Shown: in pieces, positions 25,606-35,500 of the stretch
Layout: every line of letters starts with the position of its first letter
Position numbering within the stretch: position 1 is the first letter of the stretch
Source: DYJK01 sp964464825
GTDB lineage: Bacteria; Bacteroidota; Ignavibacteria; Ignavibacteriales; Melioribacteraceae
Direction: 5' to 3'
NCBI GenBank assembly: GCA_964464825.1
Contig: CAYXKL010000002.1
Location: 62,001 to 126,000 of the forward strand
DNA length: 64,000 bases
The notes under the pieces: generated by a model
Database searches by the model: none
Told to the model about the DNA's origin: nothing
What the model saw: only the letters and a program-made list of their open reading frames with translations
Program-made: the position numbers and the translations under genes

Positions 25606-27885
25606 ATGAATAACCGATTTGAAAAATTATTTAATAGCATCCGCACTTACAGCAAAAGTGAGGCCGGGTATCTTTTACTTAAAAACGGTAAAGAATTAGT
25701 TATTCTTACCAAATGCGGTAAAATAGATACCGCATCTAAAGACATTATATCAATTAATAAACAAATCACATCACCCCAAAGGACTATTAAAGAAATTAAA
25801 GAATCAAAAGAATTCAAAAATTTGACAAAAGATATTGGATTTAAATCTTTTTATCGCCGTGAAATTCAAAACGAAAAAAAATTAAAATATTATATTGTTC
25901 TTTTTTCCAAAGGTAAACTACCGGATGAAAAATTATTGGATGCTAAAATTCACTCATTAATGGAAAACGAAGCGAAAGTTAAGAAAGCAGTAACTTCAGA
26001 TATACCGTCAAATATAACCGAATATTTACTAAAATTAGATCAACCGATTTTAATTCTGAATAAATCATTGAGCTATATAAAATCAAATGAAAAGTTTGCA
26101 GAACTATTTAAACTTGATGCTAAAGAACTTACATACGATTCCTTAAAGAGTTTTAAATATTTTGATAAACAGAATAATCAACTAAAAATTGAAAATACTC
26201 CTTTCATTTTATCGGCGTTTAATAAGGAAAGCTTTAATAATTTTCATCTTAAAGTAGTAAGAAATGATTACGAAAAGTGGTTTAATGTAAATTCAATTCC
26301 TCTTAAAGATTCTGAAAGTGAATTTTCAATGAATCTTTTTTCGGATATAACCAGAGAGATTGAATCCGAATTAACATTTAAGGAAACCATTAGCAGTATT
26401 TCTACAATTTTATATTCTACAAACACTGATGGTTCAGAATTTTATTTTATAACTGACCCAGTAAGAAATTTATTCGGTTATTCACCCGAGGATGTTTATA
26501 AAAACAAATTTATTTTATTACGTACAATAGAAAATACTGATTTTAAAAGGTTCCGCGATTTTATTAACAAGCTGCGCGAAGGAGAATCATCTAACGTAGA
26601 TTATAAAATGCGGGATCGTTATGGTAAAGAACATTGGGTGCGTCATACCGGAATCCCAATTATTAGAAACGGCAAAGTTGTTAGAATTGTTGGAATGATT
26701 AATGAAATTACAGATGAGAAAATTATTCAACTAAAATTACAGACATCAGAAGAAAGATTTAGAATGTTGATTGATACTGCAGATGATCTGATTTTTATTT
26801 TGAATGGATTCGGTTATTTCAGTCTTGTGAATGAAAACGGGGCAAAAGCTTTGGGTTTTACACCCGATGAAATGCTTGGCAAACATTTTCTTGAATTTAT
26901 AGATAAAGAAGACGAACCAAAAATTGCGGAAGCATTCAGTAAAATTTTAAGCTCCAATCAAATAACTACTTTTGAAGCTTTATTTTTAGATCGATTTGAC
27001 AAGGGTGTAACTTTCGAAATCCATGCCAAACCGCTTGTAAGTGATGGTGAAGTTTCCGGTATGATCAGTATTGGTAGAAACATTACTTACAGAAAAATCG
27101 ATGAGCAGAAGATACGTGATCTTAATGCTAAACTAGTTGAAGCAAATAGAATTATCTCCATTGAACGCGAACGCGCAAGACATAAGATTAATATGCTTGA
27201 AGAACTGAATAAATTAAAGAATGATTTCATATCAAATATTTCCCACGAACTTAGAACACCGCTTGCTTCTGTTGTTGGATTTGCAGAAACAATTGCATCA
27301 GATCCTGATTTGCCGAAAGATACACTTAAAGAGTTCAGTGAAATTATTTTAAGTGAAGGGAAAAGACTTGCCAAACTTATAAATGATATTCTTGAATTTT
27401 CAAAATTAGAATCCGGCGAAGAAGAACTGAAGAAAGAAAATGTTAACATAATCCATCTGATTAACGAAGTTATAGAATCATTTACACATCAGTTAGCGGA
27501 AAAGCAGCTTCATATTTCAAGAGAATTGCCGGAAATAGAAATTCCAATTATTGGCGATAGAGAACGTCTCGGTCAGGTACTTAATAATTTGATATCGAAT
27601 GCAGTAAAATTCACAAATAACGGAGGAAGAATTTCTGTAATTGTTCATGATTATGGAAAGGAAATTGAAATTGCAGTTACAGATACCGGAATTGGGATAC
27701 CAGAAAAAGAACTGCCGAAGCTGTTTCAAAAATTCAGCAAAATATACAGACCCGGTACCGCAATAACCGGAGCCGGTTTAGGTTTAGCACGAGTTAAACA
27801 AATTGTAGAATTGCATAAAGGTGTTGTTCGTGTTAAAAGTGAAGTTGACAAAGGTTCAACTTTTATTGTTCGTTTACCAAAATAA
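25606..27885 (+). CDS. Multi-PAS sensor histidine kinase
   Basis: This 759-residue cytosolic protein has an N-terminal region of about 120 residues, possibly GAF-like. Then come three PAS domains (about 135-250, 265-370 and 378-500, with S-box/PAC boundaries such as YRKIDEQKIRDL) and a coiled coil. HisKA follows with the phospho-acceptor H547 (SNISHELRTPLAS), and then a HATPase (NLISNAVKFTNNGG, DTGIGIP, GAGLGLARVKQ). No membrane segment is seen, so it senses a cytosolic cue, perhaps redox or a ligand. It lies 18 nt upstream of the NtrC-type regulator, its likely partner. Confidence 0.9.
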   Translation: MNNRFEKLFNSIRTYSKSEAGYLLLKNGKELVILTKCGKIDTASKDIISINKQITSPQRTIKEIKESKEFKNLTKDIGFKSFYRREIQNEKKLKYYIVLFSKGKLPDEKLLDAKIHSLMENEAKVKKAVTSDIPSNITEYLLKLDQPILILNKSLSYIKSNEKFAELFKLDAKELTYDSLKSFKYFDKQNNQLKIENTPFILSAFNKESFNNFHLKVVRNDYEKWFNVNSIPLKDSESEFSMNLFSDITREIESELTFKETISSISTILYSTNTDGSEFYFITDPVRNLFGYSPEDVYKNKFILLRTIENTDFKRFRDFINKLREGESSNVDYKMRDRYGKEHWVRHTGIPIIRNGKVVRIVGMINEITDEKIIQLKLQTSEERFRMLIDTADDLIFILNGFGYFSLVNENGAKALGFTPDEMLGKHFLEFIDKEDEPKIAEAFSKILSSNQITTFEALFLDRFDKGVTFEIHAKPLVSDGEVSGMISIGRNITYRKIDEQKIRDLNAKLVEANRIISIERERARHKINMLEELNKLKNDFISNISHELRTPLASVVGFAETIASDPDLPKDTLKEFSEIILSEGKRLAKLINDILEFSKLESGEEELKKENVNIIHLINEVIESFTHQLAEKQLHISRELPEIEIPIIGDRERLGQVLNNLISNAVKFTNNGGRISVIVHDYGKEIEIAVTDTGIGIPEKELPKLFQKFSKIYRPGTAITGAGLGLARVKQIVELHKGVVRVKSEVDKGSTFIVRLPK

Positions 27886-27903
27886 GAATTAAAAGAGGGT
27901 GCA

Positions 27904-29286
27904 TTGGAAAAAACACTATTTATTGTTGATGATGAAGAGTCGATCCTTAAAATGCTTACACACTGGTGCCGTAATCAGTGGAATTATAATGTAAAAACAT
28001 TTACGAAAGGGAATGATGCTCTAAATTCATTATCCGAAAATCCGGATCTTATTCTTCTTGATATAATGCTTCCCGATATTAATGGAAATGATGTTCTGAA
28101 ATCTATAAAAATGAAGAATTCTCAGATTCCGGTTATAATGCTTTCTGCACAAGGTAGTGTTGAAGTAGCGCTAGAATCAATAAGGCTTGGTGCCTTTGAT
28201 TATTTTCCAAAACCGATCGATAAAAACAGACTTGAACCGGCGATTAGAAATGCAATTAAAAATTATGATCTAGAAAGAGAACTGGAAAAGTTAAAAGAAA
28301 ATCTGCAGAAAGAATTTAGTTTTGAAAATATTATATCTGCAGATAAAAAAATGCAAGATGCATTTAAAATGATTTCAAAAGTTTTAGATAATGATATAAC
28401 AGTACTGATACATGGCGAAAGCGGAACCGGAAAAGAATTAGTGGCAAGAGCCATTCATTATAACGGTAAAAGAAAAAATGCCCAATTTGTTGTTGTTAAT
28501 TGTGCTTCTATACCAAGAGAACTATTAGAAAGCGAATTATTTGGTCATGAAAAAGGATCCTTTACCGGTGCACACCAGAGAAAAATTGGAAAGTTTGAAC
28601 TTGCAAAAGGAGGAACAATATTTTTAGATGAAATCGGCGAAATGGAAATGGCTTTGCAAGCAAAAATTTTGAGAGTAATTCAATCTAAAGAATTTGAACG
28701 GATCGGCGGAAATGAAGTAATTAAAAGTGATGTAAGAATTATTTCGGCAACTAATCGCGATCTTAAAATTGCAGTAGAAAATAAACAATTTAGAGAAGAT
28801 CTTTATTATAGGTTAAGTTCCTTTCCTATTTATATTCCTTCTTTACGTGAAAGAAAAGGTGATATAATAGTTCTGATAGATCATTTTCTTAAAGTATTTA
28901 ATAGCAAACTTGGGAAAAATATAAAGGGCTTATCAAAACAAGCACTGAAGGTAATTTATGATTATGATTGGCCGGGAAATGTTCGTGAATTAGAAAACAC
29001 TTTGGAAAGATGTGTAATACTTTCCGATGGTGATTATATCGAAGTTGATGTTCTGCCGGCAAATATCAATACTCAGTATAATAATCCAAGTGTAGGAATC
29101 CACGGACAGTTATTTGGTGAAGATTCCCCGATAATTCCTTTCGAAAAATTGAAAGAAGAAGCAATTAAACATGCATTAAGATCTACTGAAGGGAATATTG
29201 TTGAAGCAGCCCGAAAATTAAAAATTGGTCGCGCCACACTTTACCGTTTAATGGATAAATATAAAATCGAATCTGATAAAAAATAA
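27904..29286 (+). CDS. NtrC-type sigma-54 response regulator
   Basis: The order is a receiver domain with the phospho-acceptor D53 (LILLDIMLPD) and acidic D9-D10, a sigma-54 AAA+ domain with GESGTGKE and the sigma-54 loop GSFTGA (Ser in place of the usual Ala), and a Fis-type HTH (about 418-458; VEAARKLKIGRATLYRLM). Its length of 460 residues is typical. The start is TTG, with AAGAGGG 4 nt upstream. It should receive phosphate from the PAS kinase encoded 18 nt upstream. The sigma-54 site at 22432 is a possible target. Confidence 0.92.
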   Translation: MEKTLFIVDDEESILKMLTHWCRNQWNYNVKTFTKGNDALNSLSENPDLILLDIMLPDINGNDVLKSIKMKNSQIPVIMLSAQGSVEVALESIRLGAFDYFPKPIDKNRLEPAIRNAIKNYDLERELEKLKENLQKEFSFENIISADKKMQDAFKMISKVLDNDITVLIHGESGTGKELVARAIHYNGKRKNAQFVVVNCASIPRELLESELFGHEKGSFTGAHQRKIGKFELAKGGTIFLDEIGEMEMALQAKILRVIQSKEFERIGGNEVIKSDVRIISATNRDLKIAVENKQFREDLYYRLSSFPIYIPSLRERKGDIIVLIDHFLKVFNSKLGKNIKGLSKQALKVIYDYDWPGNVRELENTLERCVILSDGDYIEVDVLPANINTQYNNPSVGIHGQLFGEDSPIIPFEKLKEEAIKHALRSTEGNIVEAARKLKIGRATLYRLMDKYKIESDKK

Positions 29287-29315
29287 TCTGTTGTGAATTT
29301 AACGGAGAACAAAAA

Positions 29316-29660
29316 ATGGGAATTATAGAAGAAGTAATTGATGATATTGTTGTAGAGATAGTTAATATTGAAAGAGCTACATTAAAAGAAGCAGACCAAT
29401 TGAAAAGTTTGATTAACGATAAGATCGATTTGGGTTATAGAAAAGTAATTATTGATCTTACATCTGTCGATTTTATTGATTCTACTTTTCTTGGTGTTAT
29501 TGTTAACACATTAAAAAAAGTAGCTGCATTAAATGGTGATTTAAAACTTGTCGGCTTCCGTCCCGGCGTTCGATCTATGTTCGAATTGACTCGACTCTTT
29601 AGAGTATTTGAATCATACGGAGATCTTCAAGATGCAATTAAAAGTTTTAGTAAAAATTAA
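29316..29660 (+). CDS. STAS-domain anti-sigma-factor antagonist-like protein
   Basis: This 114-residue STAS protein has the phospho-site S56 in DFIDSTFLGVIV. It is a paralogue of the 22693 gene: both share ER/NRATL near the start, VIIDL/LIIDL before the loop and LKKV..LNGDL after it. GGAG lies before the ATG. It lies between the NtrC-type regulator and the REC-SpoIIE phosphatase. It should be the phosphatase's substrate in a partner switch; that is inference from position and family. Confidence 0.88.
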   Translation: MGIIEEVIDDIVVEIVNIERATLKEADQLKSLINDKIDLGYRKVIIDLTSVDFIDSTFLGVIVNTLKKVAALNGDLKLVGFRPGVRSMFELTRLFRVFESYGDLQDAIKSFSKN

Positions 29661-29674
29661 CCAATGGAAATAAT

Positions 29675-30817
29675 GTGGCAACAAGTGATAATAAAAATGC
29701 AAATCTGATTCTGCTAGTCGAAGATGAACCGAACATAGCAAAATTGTTTATGTTCAACTTAGGTAAAGCTGGTTTTTCTTGTGAACATGCATTAAACGGA
29801 CGTGAAGGATTGGAATTAGCTCGTAAAATAAAACCAGAATTGATTATCAGCGATGTTATGATGCCGGAAATGGACGGTTTTGAATTCCGGAAACAGCTTC
29901 TGCTTGATCCCGAACTTAAAGCAATCCCATTTGTTTTTCTTACCGCAAAAGGTTCCGAAGATGATGTTCTTCAAGGATTTGATCTTGAAGTTGAAGATTA
30001 CATAATAAAAACTTCGAGCCCCAAAATTGTTATAGCAAAAGTTTCTGCAATTTTAAAAAGTTTGGAAAAAGAAAGAGTTAAAGTTGTTGATGAAGTACAG
30101 AAAGCAGCCGATACGATGGGTGCAAAAGTTGTCCCTGATGAAGCTCCTTCTTTTGAAGGTTTTAAAATAAAGCATTGGCATTTACCTTTTAAGAACGTTC
30201 CCGGCGGAGATTTTATAGATTATTTTAAGATTGATGAAGACAATCTGGTAATTGTCTTTGGTGATGTTATGGGAAAACGGTGGGGTGCCTGGTATTTTGC
30301 AGTCGCTTATGCCGGTTATGTTAGAAGTGCAACCAGATTTGTTCTTGAAACTGCTCAAGGTTACAGTCCCAGTGATATTCTGCACAAAGTGAATGAATCT
30401 GTTTATAAAGATGAGAGAATTGCTGAAGTTTTTATTACTCTGTCTGTTATCGTTCTGAACAAAAAAGAAAAAGTTGCAAAATACTCTGGCGCCGGTGATC
30501 TTCCAATTATTTATAAATCCAATAAAACAGAATTTATAAATTCTAAAGGATTACTTTTAGGGTTCAGTAAATCAGGTGAGTATGAAGATCATGAAATTAA
30601 ATTAAAAAGTGGAGATGAAATTTTTCTAGTAACTGACGGTATTACCGAATCACGGAATAAAGCCGGCGACTTGTATGGACAAGAAAAATTACTGGAATTC
30701 TTCAATAATATTAAACCCGAAGAAGATTCATTAGAGCAGATAAAAAAAGAAATTTTTGATTACACTGGCGGAGAGCTTGAAGATGATGTTAGCGTTATTG
30801 CCGTAAAAGTATTGTAA
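29675..30817 (+). CDS. Response-regulator PPM/SpoIIE serine phosphatase
   Basis: A receiver domain (D60 in LIISDVMMPEMDG, Lys in FLTAKGSE) is linked by a short helix to a PP2C/SpoIIE phosphatase domain (about 165-380). Metal-binding motifs are visible: PGGDFIDYF, FGDVMGK, VTDGITES and EDDVSVIAVKV. This is the RsbU/RssB-like layout: phosphorylation of the receiver controls dephosphorylation of STAS proteins. It starts at GTG 29675, 14 nt after the STAS gene, with a weak ribosome site. No HATPase anti-sigma kinase lies nearby to complete the circuit. Confidence 0.9.
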   Translation: MATSDNKNANLILLVEDEPNIAKLFMFNLGKAGFSCEHALNGREGLELARKIKPELIISDVMMPEMDGFEFRKQLLLDPELKAIPFVFLTAKGSEDDVLQGFDLEVEDYIIKTSSPKIVIAKVSAILKSLEKERVKVVDEVQKAADTMGAKVVPDEAPSFEGFKIKHWHLPFKNVPGGDFIDYFKIDEDNLVIVFGDVMGKRWGAWYFAVAYAGYVRSATRFVLETAQGYSPSDILHKVNESVYKDERIAEVFITLSVIVLNKKEKVAKYSGAGDLPIIYKSNKTEFINSKGLLLGFSKSGEYEDHEIKLKSGDEIFLVTDGITESRNKAGDLYGQEKLLEFFNNIKPEEDSLEQIKKEIFDYTGGELEDDVSVIAVKVL

Positions 30818-30827
30818 GATTATTTTG

Positions 30828-31820
30828 TCAGTATGCTTCAATTAATTTCTTTTTGAAATATTCCATATACTCTTTTGTGATAGTTATCTGTCTATAAATA
30901 TCAATAATATCTTCCTTTCTTATTTTATTAAAATCATTCTCCTCCGGTGAAATAATTAATCCGCCCATATCAATAGCTGCCGGACTTATTGTAAATTTAT
31001 TTCCATCATTTAAGAAGAATTGATCAGGTCTGTGTTTCTGTCTTGGGAAGATAAAAACATTCCATTTATTCTGAATATGTGAAGTAATTAAATTAATCAT
31101 AGGTTCATCGTCATTATTAAAAACATTTTTCATTGCCCTCAATAAAATTTTGAAAGCATATAATAATTCCCCCTTGTTATTAGATTCAAAAACAATAACA
31201 AATCTTAATAAATTTTCTATTGTATAAATGTTTATTTTTTGTTCAGAGACTAATTTTAACTCATCATTTTGTTTAAAAATTTCAAAATCTGAGTCAATTG
31301 GAATTATATTATTCGGCACTGCCTGAAAATGTAAATGATCTGGTGCAGAAGCTCCACACTTTGGGCCATTATATATTAAAGAATAATATTCACCGAGATC
31401 TTCGCATATATCGAGAAGATGATCAAAATTATTGATAATTGTTTGCGGTATATGTTTTGTTCTTGCAATTGTGAAATGCTCTTCAAAGATTGGATACGGA
31501 TTACAAAGTATTATATAATTTTTATCATAAACTAATTCTTTTTGCTCTTTAGGTAAGTTTTCCCGGCACAGAAAACATGGACGTTTATTTATTGCTTCAT
31601 GAGAGACATCTGCACCGGTTGAAATTAGTCTTTCCGGATTAAATTGTACTTTAATTTCATAATTATCAAACGAGAAATTTTTTATTCTAGTAAAATTTAG
31701 TTTTTGATAATTTTCATTTAACAAAGGCCAATTCAATTTTTGTTCTTCTAACAGTAATCTTGCTTCTTTTGCTAAAGAAGCACCATTTGTATTTTTTGAT
31801 GTACGATTATTAAGTATCAT
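30828..31820 (-). CDS. DUF4922/HIT-superfamily (VTC2-like) protein
   Basis: The 330 residues contain the RPCFLCRENLPKEQK cysteine motif and a nucleotidyl-transferase-like strand GPKCGASAPDHLHFQA. Its HLH pair corresponds to the catalytic His region of HIT/GalT/VTC2-type phosphorylases. DUF4922 proteins are common in Bacteroidota and have no settled biochemical role; a sugar-nucleotide phosphorylase or transferase is a fair guess. It lies 12 nt after the GT2 gene in the same direction, so an operon is likely. No signal peptide is visible. Confidence 0.7.
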   Translation of the reverse strand: MILNNRTSKNTNGASLAKEARLLLEEQKLNWPLLNENYQKLNFTRIKNFSFDNYEIKVQFNPERLISTGADVSHEAINKRPCFLCRENLPKEQKELVYDKNYIILCNPYPIFEEHFTIARTKHIPQTIINNFDHLLDICEDLGEYYSLIYNGPKCGASAPDHLHFQAVPNNIIPIDSDFEIFKQNDELKLVSEQKINIYTIENLLRFVIVFESNNKGELLYAFKILLRAMKNVFNNDDEPMINLITSHIQNKWNVFIFPRQKHRPDQFFLNDGNKFTISPAAIDMGGLIISPEENDFNKIRKEDIIDIYRQITITKEYMEYFKKKLIEAY

Positions 31821-31832
31821 AAAATATTAATT

Positions 31833-33290
31833 CTAAATTCTATGTTTATTTTGACGTGCAATTATTTCAAAAGTACGAAGACTGTCTTTATAAAAATTAT
31901 TTTTGTTTAGTTTATTAATATCTAGAGAAGCATCTGTGTTTCCTTCCCATCTTCTGCAGTAATAAACCGGTTCGTAAATTCTTCCAATTTTATATTCTCT
32001 AGAGATAGTAATACCGAGAAAATAATCTTCCCCATAACTTACATTTGGTATATTTATTCTGCGTAGTAGAGGTGTGTAAAAAGCTCTTGGTGCACCAAGT
32101 CCGTTTATACGCAAAGCATTATTTGCACCATTATTATCTGTCCATTCTTTGTGGTCAATCAAACCCGGCGGTATTTCGTTAAGATCGAAATCGGTGAGTA
32201 TATATGAACCGATAACCATTGCACACTTTTCAGAATAAAACTTATCAATAATTTTTTGGAGTGTATGTTCATCTTTGTAAATATCGTCGCTATCCAGTTG
32301 AACAGAAAATTTACCACATTCAACATGATGAATCGCTTCATTCCAGCAACCCCCTATAAGTAGATCTTTTTTTGAAGGAATGAGATGAATTAAATTTTTA
32401 TTCTTATCTAAAAGGGAACGAAGAATTGTTGTTGTTCCATCTGTTGAATGATTATCAACAACGATTATATTGTATTTGAAATTGGTTTTTTGACTCAAGG
32501 CAGAGCTAACAGCGTCTTTAATAGTAATAGATCTGTTTTTAACCGGTATAATTATCGATGCCTCAATTTCAAATTTATTCTCGCTAAAATTAATTTCCTT
32601 AAATGGCGGATTTACCAATGCATCTATTCTTTTTAAATAATCAGTTGCAGCAAGTTCCATTTCAATCTGCACATCTCTATTCTTAGGATTAACATAATCA
32701 AATTGTTTTTCTGCAGAACTACGGGAATCAATTTCTTCTGCTGTATATAAATACTCAGGTATTCTGTGAATAGAATATCGAGTAGAGATTAATAATCTCG
32801 CATTGTACCATCCGGCATATTTGTAATTATTTGTAAACAACCTCACACTATTTTTTAGTGGTTCCAACTTAATTAGAACTAAAGGTCCAAAATCGAAATC
32901 GTCTCTTATACTTCCCATTTGGTAATCTATAAGGGGATGATTTGAAAGAGCACTCATTTTTTTTTCATAGTAATCAGAAAATATTATTCCGGCATTTACT
33001 GCGGTGGCAATATGGTATAATCTTTCGATTGAAGAAGTATCTATATTTATTTTTAACGGCTTAATTAAAAATAAAATATAATCCGATTGCGATTTATCAG
33101 CTAACTGTTTGAAAACATTGGAGCTGTGATATTGATTATTTTTTATTAATTCAATTCCATCAGTATTTGTGGAAATTGAATCAGTAACACTAAATATCTT
33201 AGAAATTAATTTGCACTTTCGTAAGTCTTTAATAAAATCAAGTAAAAAATGATTGTTAATATCGGGTAAGATTACATCAATTTTATTCAT
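31833..33290 (-). CDS. Family 2 glycosyltransferase with N-terminal extension
   Basis: The C-terminal half (about 240-485) is a GT-A fold: ASIIIPVKNRSITIKDAVSS, then NHSTDGT and the metal-binding SVQLDSDD. These bind the nucleotide-sugar and divalent metal of GT2 enzymes. The N-terminal 240 residues also resemble a GT-like Rossmann region (IDVILPDINNHFLLDFIKD), so the protein may carry two GT-A-like halves, the first lacking a clear DxD. The donor and acceptor sugars are unknown. It is followed by the DUF4922 gene. Confidence 0.8.
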   Translation of the reverse strand: MNKIDVILPDINNHFLLDFIKDLRKCKLISKIFSVTDSISTNTDGIELIKNNQYHSSNVFKQLADKSQSDYILFLIKPLKINIDTSSIERLYHIATAVNAGIIFSDYYEKKMSALSNHPLIDYQMGSIRDDFDFGPLVLIKLEPLKNSVRLFTNNYKYAGWYNARLLISTRYSIHRIPEYLYTAEEIDSRSSAEKQFDYVNPKNRDVQIEMELAATDYLKRIDALVNPPFKEINFSENKFEIEASIIIPVKNRSITIKDAVSSALSQKTNFKYNIIVVDNHSTDGTTTILRSLLDKNKNLIHLIPSKKDLLIGGCWNEAIHHVECGKFSVQLDSDDIYKDEHTLQKIIDKFYSEKCAMVIGSYILTDFDLNEIPPGLIDHKEWTDNNGANNALRINGLGAPRAFYTPLLRRINIPNVSYGEDYFLGITISREYKIGRIYEPVYYCRRWEGNTDASLDINKLNKNNFYKDSLRTFEIIARQNKHRI

Positions 33291-33350
33291 CGAGGATTTA
33301 TTTTGTGTGATTCGAAATTATAAAAAAGGGAAATCAGTACAAAGATATTA

Positions 33351-35306
33351 TTAAAATATTAAATTTAATCCGATAAGAAATTGACGTCCGGCTTCGGGCA
33401 GACCGAATTGTGTATAATAGAGCCGATCAAAAATGTTGTTTGCGCGGAGATAAAATTCAAAGTCGTAATCATTTTCAAAATTAAAACTATATGCTGCTCT
33501 TAGATTGATCAATAAATAATCAGCTATTTTTTGGAATCCTACACTTCCTTCTTTCAAACCAAATTCTTTGCCAAGGTAATCTAACTCAGCTCTTAAATTA
33601 AAACCATTACTGGTCCAGTAGTCAATTGAAACTGAAGAAATATATTTGGGTTTGTATTCTAATGTATCCGAATAATTACCATTAATATTTTTTGCAAATG
33701 AATTAAGGTAAGTGAAATCAAAATTAACCCTAATGTTGTCGTTTGGCTTAAATGTTCCAGCCAGTTCAATACCGTAGTTTCTAACTTGATCTTTATTAAT
33801 TCTTTGGAATTTATTTTCGGGTAGCGAAGTTCTTACAATTCCATCCGACAGATATGAAAGGAAAAAAGAAACATCACCGGAGTACGATGGATTTCTATAA
33901 TTAAAACTTATTTCTCCCGATAATGCAATCTCTGCTTTTAAATTTGGATTTGGAATAAACCGACCGAGTGCACCAGAAAAAGTTTCGCGTAATGATGGGA
34001 AGCGTGTTTTTCTACCAATATTGAATCTTACGGAAAAATCATTCATAATTTTGTAAACAAATGCAGCATTAATTGAATAATCTGAATTGCCTTCCTTCGG
34101 TTCCTTGTCGCCGGTTTGAGGTGTTGAAATCCAATCAAATCCACCTCCTAATGATAAAATATATTTGTCTTGTACGTACTCATATTCAGCACCGGTACTA
34201 ATAATATTTTCGGAATATGTTTGAGATGTAAAGCCTGAAGTAAGGAACTCCTCATTATGATTTGAGAATTGTCCGCTAAGTGTAACTTTAATTAATGAAG
34301 CGGAGTTTAAAATATTAGTATATAAAACTCTGCCTCGTAAGATATTATCATAATTTTTTTCAATGTCATCAATTGTTAAAAAGGACGGATCTAAAAATTG
34401 GTCAATTTGTAATTTGAATTTAGTATATGAAAATGCATAATAGAGAGTTTCTTGTGCTTGATTAATTTTAATATTGCCGTTAGTTGCTATAATTAAATTT
34501 TGCCATACCGGGTATTTCCAGTAACGCGGATTTTCAACACCAATTTCCGGCGGAACTCCCTTTTTAGAATCTATAAACGAGATTAGAAAACCGCTTTGGT
34601 AAGAATCAGAAAAAATATAGTTCATTTTTCCAAACACATTTTTTGCTTCAACATAACTATTCAAACGAATCTGTTGAGGATTTGAAGGATTATCAAAACT
34701 TGCCGGAAGATCATAACCATCAGCTTTTTTGTACGAGGCCGAAATAAAGTATGATAAATCATTGTGTACATTTTGCCAGGAGGCAGTTAAACTTTTTCTA
34801 TTATTATCTCCTAATTGAAGTGAAATTCCGCCTTTATCCCTATCAACTTTTTTTGAACTAATATTAATAACACCCGAAATCGCATTAGGACCGAAAATAG
34901 CCGGAGAGACACCTTTCAAAACAATTATTTCACCTATTGAAGAAGAAGGGACGAGACTTAAATCGATACGGTTATCCCAAGGAATATTTAATGGAATACC
35001 ATCGAAAAAGAGGATTAATTGCCTTTCACCAGCTCCTCGGAAAAAGAATAAACTTTCACCCCGGGAGTTTGTTTGCACTTTAATAGAGGGGATATAATTA
35101 CCAATATCCAATAGTGTCTGGGCATCTGATTTTTGTGTATAACTGCTATCTATAGTTATAAAAGATTCGGGTTCTAACTCAAGAATACCTTTAATAGTTA
35201 CCTCTTCTAACCGGTAAGATTTCAAAGAATCTTGATTTTGTGCTGTTACGTTTATAGTTACAATTAAGGAAAGAATAAGAAAATATTTTCTAAACAAGAT
35301 GATCAT
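33351..35306 (-). CDS. TonB-dependent outer-membrane receptor
   Basis: The 651 residues comprise a signal peptide (to NVTAQ), a plug domain (about 25-160; ITIDSSYTQKSDAQTLLDIG, GERQLILFFDGIPL, VLKGVSPAIFGPNAISGVI) and a 22-strand-type beta-barrel. The barrel ends in FLIGLNLIF with the terminal aromatic residue expected by the BAM machinery. Such receptors import siderophores, cobalamin, oligosaccharides or metals by TonB energy. No CarboxypepD-reg domain or SusD partner is present, so a SusCD-type role is unlikely. The ligand is unknown. Confidence 0.9.
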   Translation of the reverse strand: MIILFRKYFLILSLIVTINVTAQNQDSLKSYRLEEVTIKGILELEPESFITIDSSYTQKSDAQTLLDIGNYIPSIKVQTNSRGESLFFFRGAGERQLILFFDGIPLNIPWDNRIDLSLVPSSSIGEIIVLKGVSPAIFGPNAISGVINISSKKVDRDKGGISLQLGDNNRKSLTASWQNVHNDLSYFISASYKKADGYDLPASFDNPSNPQQIRLNSYVEAKNVFGKMNYIFSDSYQSGFLISFIDSKKGVPPEIGVENPRYWKYPVWQNLIIATNGNIKINQAQETLYYAFSYTKFKLQIDQFLDPSFLTIDDIEKNYDNILRGRVLYTNILNSASLIKVTLSGQFSNHNEEFLTSGFTSQTYSENIISTGAEYEYVQDKYILSLGGGFDWISTPQTGDKEPKEGNSDYSINAAFVYKIMNDFSVRFNIGRKTRFPSLRETFSGALGRFIPNPNLKAEIALSGEISFNYRNPSYSGDVSFFLSYLSDGIVRTSLPENKFQRINKDQVRNYGIELAGTFKPNDNIRVNFDFTYLNSFAKNINGNYSDTLEYKPKYISSVSIDYWTSNGFNLRAELDYLGKEFGLKEGSVGFQKIADYLLINLRAAYSFNFENDYDFEFYLRANNIFDRLYYTQFGLPEAGRQFLIGLNLIF

Positions 35307-35500
35307 ATACTGTTAAAACTTTAAGTAAAGTTAAACTTTTTAATGTACCTTGAGTCACAATTTAAATAAAAAATATTTCTTTTACTCATGAACTATTTAG
35401 AAAATAAGCTAAAAATCGAACTATTATAACACCATATATCCTATTAACTGCATCTTATAATCAATAATTTGTCTGAAATTAGTAAATTTGTGTATACAAA

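Noticed and set aside
35317..35332. 7-bp inverted repeat just before the TonB receptor start
   Set aside because: It is AT-only apart from one G-C pair per arm and too common in this composition to call an operator.
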